This document shows, piece by piece, positions 9,942 through 15,958 of a DNA stretch of 15,958 bases (within the stretch, counting starts at the first letter, position 1; each line of letters opens with the position of its first letter). A program made the translations under genes and the position numbers. The stretch covers positions 2,220 to 18,177 of the forward strand of contig JADGJH010000470.1 in assembly GCA_027596945.1 (NCBI GenBank), given 5' to 3'. The notes below the pieces were generated by a model. That model was not told the origin of the DNA and did not search any database. It saw nothing but the letters and a program-made list of their open reading frames with translations. This DNA is from Physocladia obscura (lineage: Eukaryota > Chytridiomycota > Chytridiomycetes > Chytridiales > Chytriomycetaceae).

Positions 9942-10340
9942 AGCAGAGTGGCTTCTGAGTGTTGTTAGTCATCAAAATGGCAAACTATTGAGCTGTTATA
10001 TGTACAGAAAGTTTTAATAAATGCAGTTATTTTTATGATTCTATTTGAAAATTGTTCACATATACCAAAAAAATTAAAGATCAAGAATAATTTGGGATTG
10101 TACAGCATACACTTGGTTTGTGCTGTTGGCATGTGGTTCTTGTTTAAATGGCAATTGTTTTTTCCTTTGATTTTTCAACTTCATTTTGCTTGTAAAACTT
10201 TCATGTAACAGACAAAAACAAAACAGTTTGTCACTTGACAAAAAAGCCCAGTTTAATCATTTGTAATTCAAAAATTTTTATTTAATAGTGATTGGTAAAT
10301 AGTTTGAGAAAATATTGTATATTGAGACAATAATCAGAAG
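9942..10340. other. AT-rich stretch with no supportable gene
   Basis: There is no CpG in these 400 bases. A plus-strand frame of about 80 codons near 9975-10215 is open but hydrophobic and Phe/Leu-rich, as AT-rich DNA often gives by chance; no motif is recognisable. It might be the decayed upstream part of the element whose possible reverse-transcriptase scrap follows. Confidence 0.5.
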
Positions 10341-10618
10341 TGGAAAAAGTGAAGTAGTAGGGTTACAAAAAGCATGGCCAAGAAAGTCAAAAATTGAATA
10401 CCTTACAAAAGTTTTTGATTATTGGGTTTGCCAGTTATGTATGCTGGTATGTTAATTGGGCTGTTTTGCTGTTTGCACAGTTTTGCACATATTTTTTGAA
10501 GATTGCGCAAAATTCCAATTTTGTGCTGGAACAACAATACAAGAAAATATTACTATCTGACAATCTTAAATACATTCCCAGCTTACAGGTGGACAGAGAA
10601 TGGAAAACTTTTGATTGA
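10341..10618 (+). mobile_element. possible Ty3/gypsy-type reverse-transcriptase remnant
   Basis: In one frame the sequence reads KAWPRKSKIEYL and, after a frame change, LQKFLIIGFASYVCWYVNWA, then FLKIAQNSNFVLEQQ, KKILLSDNLKYIPSLQVD and REWKTF, ending at TGA 10616-10618. This resembles the junction between reverse transcriptase and RNase H of Ty3/gypsy elements, where a WP.P segment, LQ.FLG..NYYR.FI.NFA, PL..LLK, F.W...Q..F..LK..L...P.L and D....F follow each other. Spacing is about right but catalytic residues (YxDD) are not in this piece, and the match is by eye only. No long terminal repeats were found. The call is tentative: a short, heavily mutated scrap, if real. Confidence 0.35.
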
Positions 10619-11595
10619 AATTTGTGCTTTTGCTGGCAGATTACTGGATTCAGTTTGCTGAACACCACCTGAGTTCAGTTGCCTCTGCTACTCAGCTTGT
10701 CTGTTTTGTTCTTTTTTATCATTCATGTTTTTGGTTTTTTTTTTAATTTGTTTTGTTTTTCTTTGGGTTTTGGAGTTGAAATAATAAATTGAAGATTTTC
10801 TGAAAAATGGCAAGTTGTTTGAAGGATGCAAACAGCTCTGCAAGGCCAGTGGTACATTGAGCTCAACTGGTGTCTCTGCACCACCACAGGTCTTCCACCA
10901 TGAGAGTGACACTTGGGGCTGTTCTACTGGATTCACAGCAGCCCAAGGGATAAGTGCCAACCTTTTCTTTACACCCCTTCCACCCCCTGCTTTCCATGAC
11001 ACTTGGGACAGATCTAGCAATGCTGTGGAATGAGTTACTGGATATCTTTTTCAGTGCACCATCCCCTGGATGGCGTATTTCCCAGGACTAGAAGGCATCA
11101 GTATTGCCAGAAATGAGTAGACTGCCTGATGATTGGGCCAGCAAATACAAGCTTGCGAAGAGAAGTTTATCCTCAGGTGACAGGACATGGTTGAGCAACC
11201 AGGGCAATTGGTGATGAGGTGGCTCTAGATACTGGCATTGACAGAGTGCAGCCTGAGTGTAAAGTGAAGGGTTCTTATTGTTGGTGGTACCAGAACAAGG
11301 ACTCAGTATGTTAATTGGAAAAAAGAGAAACCATTGTGTGTGTATTTATTAACCATACTTACCTGTTTCTATTTATCCTATCTATTCAATTTATCTCCAG
11401 AGCGTAAAAAACGCCACCTGGCTATTCTCAAGACCTAGCCAGGGTTCAGATATTTTCTGAGTTCCTTCTGGACCTATTCCCATTGTTTTGCTGTGGTGAG
11501 TTTCAATTATTTATTGCAGATGGGTTAGTGGAACATCCCCAATTGGGCAGTACAGCTCAACAATCAAGTTACCGATTGTTGAGTACATTACAATA
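10619..11595. other. intergenic stretch with ambiguous short frames and a hairpin
   Basis: Both strands carry short open frames at 10690-11030 (70-110 codons) without a recognisable domain; neither is convincingly coding. An 8-bp hairpin (CCTGGCTA at 11417-11424, TAGCCAGG at 11436-11443, 11-nt loop) lies beside a GCGTAAAAAACGC stem at 11402-11414. On the minus strand a perfect splice-donor consensus CAG/GTAAGTAT occurs at 11367-11355 region. CpGs reappear from about 11057 onwards. Confidence 0.5.
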
Positions 11596-12024
11596 TTACT
11601 GCAAATTCCCATTTGCGCTACGTAGGCATTGATAAGGTGCTTTTGCTTTTTTTGATTGGCAGGCCCAGAGTTGCCAGTTGCTGTGTAACTCAACACGGAC
11701 AATTGCAAATGTCTTTGGAGCTGGAAGCTCCTTAGACATCCTGATTGCATCTCTCTGGCGTGTTTGATGTACTGTCTGGTCCCACTGTTGGCGCATTTGC
11801 GGTGGGTGCTCCTTTGGCATCAGAGCCAGTGGCATCGCTGGTTTTTTTGCACCATGGCATTCCATGGTGACCCAGTTGTTTGCTGTTGAAGCTGGGGTCT
11901 TGGCAACGTTCCGCACTTGCGCATGCACTTGCACTTGCTGCATGACTGGTGCAAGCCTCGGTACATTTTGTCTGTTCACGCTGCTGCAGTTACCAGATCC
12001 AGTGCTTGGTGTCAGAGTGGCCAT
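11596..12024 (-). CDS. hypothetical small protein (142 aa), doubtful
   Basis: An uninterrupted minus-strand frame from ATG 12024 to TAA 11596 encodes 142 residues with no recognisable domain. Composition is Gln/Pro/Lys-rich with several Trp and Cys (MTMATLTPSTGSGN at the start, KTFAIVRVELHSNWQLWAC late). It stands out because this roughly 450-bp interval keeps about 14 CpGs while kilobases on the left and the repeats on the right keep almost none. That suggests either recent arrival, protection from methylation, or selection. No promoter or splice signal decides the start; a second frame at 11750-11511 overlaps its end, so the real product might be spliced into that frame. Unknown function. 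Confidence 0.3.
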   Translation of the reverse strand: MATLTPSTGSGNCSSVNRQNVPRLAPVMQQVQVHAQVRNVAKTPASTANNWVTMECHGAKKPAMPLALMPKEHPPQMRQQWDQTVHQTRQRDAIRMSKELPAPKTFAIVRVELHSNWQLWACQSKKAKAPYQCLRSANGNLQ

Positions 12025-12086
12025 TGTCAATGCGTTGGCTGCCTAATCATAACTATATGATAAGGTTGCTTTTGCATTTTAACACT

Positions 12087-12550
12087 GATACCAATCATGT
12101 GGACACAATAAAGCTGTACATGTATGCACTATAAAGCTGTGTTATTAATTTATATAGTTGGAAATAGCATCTAGTTTCACTCAATTTTGCGCATGTTGCC
12201 AAATTGATCTTTTAACACACAATTCTCAGATTGATACCAAACATGTGCACACAATAAAGTTGTTTTATTAATTTATATAGACAGAAATAGCATCTAGTTT
12301 GGCTCAATTTGGTGCTTGTTAGCACCTTGAACTTTTAGCACACAATTGACCACAAGTCAAACTTTTCTTCTCAGATTGATACCAACATGTACACACAATA
12401 AAGCTGTTTTACTAATTTATACAGATAGTAATTGCATTTTGTTTGGCTCAATTTCACTCTGGTTGCTCCAACTTTTGGCACAATTGACCACAAGTCAAAC
12501 TTTTCTTCCAGAATTAATACCAAACATGTGGACAGAATAAAGCTGTTGTA
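12087..12550. repeat. four diverged tandem copies of a 138-146-nt repeat
   Basis: Copies begin with GATACCAA(T/A)CATGTGGACACAATAAAGCTG-like sequence at 12087, 12233, 12378 and 12516, spacing 146, 145 and 138. Shared internal blocks are TTATTAATTTATATAG, AATAGCATCTAGTTTGGCTC and AATTGACCACAAGTCAAAC followed by TTTTCTTC. The last copy is cut short where the 193-nt repeat begins. No coding potential and one CpG only. AATAAAG occurs in each copy. It may be a minisatellite or part of a short interspersed element. Confidence 0.75.
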
Positions 12551-12927
12551 TCATTTTAGAACTTCAAGTAAAATTTTGGACAATGTGGATAAGTAATTGA
12601 TTTGTCAGCACATGACTAAGTAATAGTTAGTTTTATTAATAAATTCACTGTTTTGCTGAGTTGGAATGTGCTGAACTGCTGTAGCAGAGAATACAGGTTC
12701 AATTCCAGATGATGGCAATTATTGCATAATTGTCATATATATCTCATTTCAGAACTTCCAGCAAAATTATGGAAAATGTGAAGAATTGATTTGTCATGAT
12801 AGTACTAGGTTGTAATTATTTTCTTTATGACTGTGCTGGTTTTGTTCAGCAGGAAAGTGCAGGACTGCTGTAGGTGTAATCCCAGGTTTGATCCCATCAG
12901 GTGACAATTTTAGTGCAACTTGAACTC
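12551..12927 (+). repeat. 193-nt tandem dimer with tRNA-like A and B boxes (SINE-like)
   Basis: Two diverged copies start with TCATTT(T/C)AGAACTTC at 12551 and 12744 and share TTGATTTGTCA and GGACTGCTGTAG-type blocks. Each has a sequence close to the RNA polymerase III A box (TTGCTGAGTTGG 12653-12664; TTGTTCAGCAGG 12842-12853; consensus TGGCNNAGTNGG) and B box (GGTTCAATTCC 12696-12706; GGTTTGATCCC 12885-12895; consensus GGTTCGANTCC). In both copies A and B are 31 nt apart, about the distance in an ordinary 76-nt tRNA. The T stem no longer pairs fully and no acceptor stem is seen, so this is not a working tRNA. A tRNA-derived short interspersed element is the best reading. Confidence 0.5.
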
Positions 12928-13130
12928 AAACTTGGACTCAAACTGGATGCTAACCCTGGTAACCTTATGGCCTTATAACCACCCTGATCCATCTTCATAT
13001 TCTTGTCCCTAACCCTTAAGATCCTCTCAGTTATGATTAGAACTTAAACTCCAAATCTGTTATGAAAGTTTTGCAGTTCAATTCCTATGTATTGGGTAAA
13101 AAGATTCAATTGAATATATTTGGCTGTGAA
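12928..13130. other. CpG-free spacer between repeats and the NACHT-ankyrin relic
   Basis: About 200 bases with no open frame of interest and no CpG. A third B-box-like GTTCAATTCC occurs near 13077 without a convincing A box upstream, so it is not counted as another repeat copy. Confidence 0.5.
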
Positions 13131-15071
13131 TTAATCCAGACTGCCACTGCTTGTCATGGAATTTTGATAACTTTTCAACAGCTGTGACACCTTCACATGA
13201 CCCATAAGTGCAGCAACAGAGACTGGTGTCCTCCCCTTTGTGTCTCTTGAATCCACAGCAGCACCCCTGTCCAGAAGCAGACGTGCAGCTTCAACATGTC
13301 CATTCTGTGCAGCAAAAAAGAGTGGTGTCTGGCCACTTGAATCAGTTGTGTTTACCAAAGTGATTGCAGACAATTCATCAGCTTGTGTGACCAAATGTTT
13401 CATTAAAAATGAAAATATTTCAGTGTTATAAAACTCTGCAGCATAGTGAAGATATAACGGATCACTTAAAAACTTGAGTGGATCTGAGTTGGAGGACCAA
13501 ACTGACTGAAGTGTCAAGAAATCTTGTTGACAGATTGCTTTCTGCAGTGGTGTCTACAATGAACAGTGATGAGTGGAATTATAAATTTTCAAAAAGGACA
13601 CACCATTTCTGCACTTAATTGCACAATTTCTTGCTTTCTATGAACAGTCTGAAGAAATTTTAAAACTAAGCCAGATGCATATGAAAAAGCAGTCCTGCCA
13701 AAACCATCCTTTGCATCCATGTCTGCCCCAAAACTAATCAAAACTTTGACAGTCTCTATTGAATTCCTTTGGACAGAAACATGAAGACTTGTTTGGCAGC
13801 ATTCTCCAGATCTAGGGAATCCTGGAGGTGTAAATCCAGTACAATTAATATCAAGTAAGGGGGATTTGGTTGACAGGAGTGCTGAACAATTAATTGGTCA
13901 AATAATTAAGACTGTTGGCAATATCAACTTCAGGACATCCAGAAAGAATTTGATCCAGTGGGGATAACGGCCATGTGCATGTTTTAAGACATCCAAAAAT
14001 GATTGTCTAGTGTGAATATCCAGCTCATCGAATGCATCAATAATCAACAGAATAACTTTGCCCAGGTTAGAAATAGTCTGAATTCCATCTAAAATCAAAC
14101 GCGAGAATGCAGTTGTGGCTTGTGACAGAACACTTGGCTGTCCATTTGTTGTGGAAATTTCATCATTGGCCGTTACAGTCTCCAAGTGATCATGAAATTC
14201 TCGAAATTGTTGTGAGATCCCATGCCATTGTCCAAATAACAGAGAGAGGATTGCACTTGTGTTCATCATTGTGTTGACAGAAAAACTGGCTGCCAATTAT
14301 AAACTTGTCCTGCAAATGGTTCACAATGATACTGTATGCAATAATCAACTTTCCTGTTCCTGCACCGCCTTTCAACCACCAATAACCTTCATCTGTGACC
14401 AGCCATTCTTCCAAAAACTCATTGACCCACAAACAAGGTTGACAATCATATTCTTCTGCATACTTTGCAATGTCAGTAGTAAAATCAACAGGATTCAGCC
14501 ATTGTTTGAGTTTCGAAATTTTGATTCCAATAGCTGCAAACCGAGGAACTCTGGTATGAATTTGAGTTGCCAGTATTTTGAATGCGTTTGTCCACTCTGG
14601 AGAATCTGATGCACATTCATTGAAGCCAGCATAGAGTAAGCCGGCAGTAATCAAAAACGGCTTACCAATATATGATTCTCTCAAAGCTTTTACATCATCT
14701 AGCTCTTTAAAGAAAAATATATTTGCTTGATTGGTAGAAAGAAGAAGAAAACAACCGAGTCTGATCACCTCTTCACACACATTTTCCACTTGGACGTTCG
14801 TGATACAAATCTCACATGGCACCTCGGGATCGTAGACGGCCACAATATGAACGTTGTGAGCAAAATCGAATGTGATGTCTGCCGATGGCATTTTCACTTT
14901 GCTGAGAACCTTCTGCAGATTTGCTGCTTCAGAGAGAACTCTGCGCTTTTCAATCTGTTCAGTTGGGTAGTGGAACAATTTGAGATTCCCTTCAGCCACG
15001 CTGAACTCTTTGGAAATCTGAAGTTCAAAGTATGAAAACGCAGAAGACAGAAAGAACATGAGTGCAAGCAT
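13131..15071 (-). pseudogene. broken NACHT-ankyrin (NLR-like STAND NTPase) gene
   Basis: Read from 15071 downward: an N-terminal region of about 200 residues, weakly TIR-like at best (IGKPFLITAGLLYA); linker LKQWLNPVDFTTDIAKYAEE; Walker A GGAGTGK at 14369-14349 followed by Leu where Ser/Thr is expected; FFCQHNDE; then a frame lesion near 14213 (1 extra base) into QQFREFHDHLE and Walker B VILLIIDAFDELD. Near 13940 a second lesion breaks KFF..SRPE; the remnant reads SGCPEVDIANSL. A TGA follows at 13900-13898, then ankyrin repeats (TVKVLISFGADMDAKDGFGR), a 50-nt intron (13603-13554, GTGTGT...TGTAG) and the last exon 13553-13131 (GQTPLFFAAQNGHVEAARLL, GRTPVSVAALMGHVKVSQLL). Much between NACHT and ankyrin is missing. 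A 60-nt phase-0 GTTTGT...TTCAG segment (15077-15018) covers the first ATG, so the true start may lie upstream. In fungi such proteins act in innate-type recognition. Domains firm; pseudogene inferred. Confidence 0.8.
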
Positions 15072-15430
15072 ACAAACCTTTTGGATTAAGTCTTGTACAA
15101 GATTTTGAGTTTGATAGCGCAGCAGGTGAGAGTGAAGGCGGAGATTGAATGGGTTTTATTGGACGCCTGGTTGGAATGGGCACCTGAACAGAGCAAAACG
15201 TTAAGGAATTGTGCAGGAAAGTGTGATGCGGGGATAATGATTAGTACACGTACTACAAGGGAGATTTCCGACTCGCGCACAAAAACACCGGCCGACGGCG
15301 CGCAGTGAAAGTAGCGAACGCCATCAACGCTGCAATTGCTGTTTCCTTTGCGTTTGGCAACTTCAACGATTAATTTAATACTTTATATCTTAGAATTAAA
15401 TGATAAGAGTTCAAGACTAGAGCATGAAAT
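15072..15430. other. CpG-rich spacer upstream of the NACHT-ankyrin gene, frames on both strands
   Basis: CpGs are common again here (cluster at 15268-15302). A plus-strand frame ending at TGA 15308 (AEIEWVLLDAWLEWAPEQ) and minus-strand frames (one running into the 60-nt candidate intron) are both open; neither has a recognisable domain. It may contain the promoter and upstream exon of the NACHT-ankyrin gene, or a scrap of a plus-strand gene. I cannot decide. Confidence 0.4.
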
Positions 15431-15674
15431 TTAGTTGAAGTTGAGAGTTTCGAACCATTGGCCAGCCCCAAGACGTGTCTTGCCAATATAGCGCAGTGTT
15501 CCTTCAGAACAAATTCTGTAGCAGACAACGGAAACTCGATTACCAACTTTGACTTTGTTTGTGTCCATCTGTTGTATTCGTTCCCTGTTCGAAGTTGTCG
15601 ATCTTTTTTTTAGGGTTGGTGACTCACAAGCCTCCTTTGCCAAAGTTTTGTTGTATTTTTTCTTTCGCTATCAT
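15431..15674 (-). CDS. small protein with a truncated CAP-Gly domain, two exons
   Basis: Exon 1 15674-15628 (MIAKEKIQQNFGKGG) ends in phase 2 at GTGAGT. A 43-nt intron ends with GAACAG at 15585. Exon 2 15584-15431 restores the frame and gives 66 residues in total. Exon 2 has the first half of a CAP-Gly domain: KVGNRVSV, then EGTLRYIGKTRLGAGQWF, compared with the family pattern VG.RV.V...GTVRYVG.T.F..G.WvGVELD. It then stops (ETLNFN, TAA) before the GKNDG motif that binds the EEY/F tails of tubulin and EB proteins. So it is either a truncated gene or one with a further exon; a GTTCGA donor just after the Gln-Trp codons is possible but no convincing continuation was found. CAP-Gly proteins associate with microtubules. 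Domain likely; completeness doubtful. Confidence 0.5.
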
Positions 15675-15812
15675 TTTTTTCAAAACTTTGTCAATTCAGA
15701 TTCTAATTTAGTATTTCACAGATTTCTTTCAATAATTTTTCTCAGAAAATTGTACAGAAATCTGAATAAGTGACACTCTGTCAAAAAAAATTAAAACATA
15801 GTTTTCAATACT

Positions 15813-15958
15813 TTACACGTTGTTTAAGATTGCATCAAACAGTTGTGCATGTTCATCTTTTTCTTGATATAATTTCTAAAACTACGAGATTTGCAGAATC
15901 ATTATCTTAGATATTTATCAAAAATCCCAAACTTGTACTAATTTCACACCCATCTGCT
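15813..15958 (-). CDS. probable last exon of an unidentified minus-strand gene, partial at right edge
   Basis: Minus-strand 15875-15813 reads KLYQEKDEHAQLFDAILNNV and a TAA. It is preceded by a good acceptor (GTAGTTTTAG, ending 15876) and, 74 nt upstream, a GTGTGA donor at 15949 like those used elsewhere in the window. Bases 15958-15950 would then be the end of the previous exon. Too little is present to name a family. The case rests on coding-like composition and splice-signal fit only. Confidence 0.3.

Noticed and set aside
10688..11033. Overlapping plus (72 codons) and minus (110 codons) frames
   Set aside because: Both strands equally open and without motifs; no basis to choose either.
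12653..12710. Functional tRNA gene
   Set aside because: T stem and acceptor stem do not pair; only the promoter-box geometry is kept, so a tRNA-derived repeat is the better reading.
13075..13086. Third B-box-like GTTCAATTCC
   Set aside because: No A box at the right distance and no similarity to the 193-nt unit around it.
14600..15000. TIR domain in the N-terminal part of the NACHT-ankyrin gene
   Set aside because: Only a short stretch looks TIR-like and no catalytic Glu context or BB loop could be placed; mentioned as a weak possibility, not called.
1..15958. Reassigned genetic code (TGA as a sense codon)
   Set aside because: TGA is absent in frame from the intact CSN3 and SR140 genes, and TGAs occur only in CpG-depleted relics, where CGA decay explains them.
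1..15958. Neurospora-type RIP acting at CpA as the cause of decay
   Set aside because: RIP at CpA would produce mostly TAA and TAG stops; here stops are nearly all TGA and the lost dinucleotide is CpG.
1..15958. CRISPR arrays, bacterial operons, rRNA genes
   Set aside because: No regularly spaced identical short repeats, no operon-like spacing, no rRNA sequence; introns show a eukaryotic nuclear genome.

Overview
The window looks like nuclear DNA of an early-diverging fungus, most likely a chytrid. This is inferred from two conserved eukaryotic housekeeping genes with very short GT-AG introns (43-176 nt), next to kinase/WD40 and NACHT/ankyrin gene remnants of the kind that expand in such genomes. 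The species cannot be fixed from the sequence alone.

Layout. (1) 1-665, minus: the 3' part of a kinase-WD40 gene that runs off the left edge. It is cut off at its 5' side and carries a TGA where the conserved Arg of the kinase 'RP' motif should be. (2) 712-2471, plus: a two-exon gene for COP9 signalosome subunit 3 (CSN3). (3) 2714-5832, plus: a seven-exon gene for the U2 snRNP-associated protein SR140/U2SURP (RRM, SURP, CID). These two genes are intact and rich in CpG. (4) 5833 to about 13100: an AT-rich 'graveyard' almost without CpG (about 6 CpG in 5.2 kb up to 11040). It holds spliced gene relics whose in-frame stops are almost all TGA, a possible Ty3/gypsy reverse-transcriptase scrap, palindromic AT repeats, a roughly 145-nt repeat family, and a 193-nt tandem dimer with tRNA-like A and B boxes. 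(5) 13131-15071, minus: a broken NACHT-ankyrin (NLR-like) gene with at least two reading-frame lesions. CpG density falls from its 5' to its 3' end. (6) 15431-15674, minus: a small two-exon gene with an N-terminal half CAP-Gly domain. (7) 15813 to the right edge: probably the last exon of another minus-strand gene.

The main message is the contrast between two sequence states. Housekeeping genes keep their CpGs. The accessory DNA on both sides has lost nearly all of them, and its coding relics show the expected lesions: CGA to TGA stops, CGT to TGT Arg-to-Cys, and probably TCG to TTG in a Walker A motif. This fits cytosine methylation at CpG followed by deamination (a RIP-like or passive process directed at CpG rather than at CpA). 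The most intriguing coding content is a decayed Cys/His-rich protein family on the minus strand at 7614-9446 that I do not recognise.
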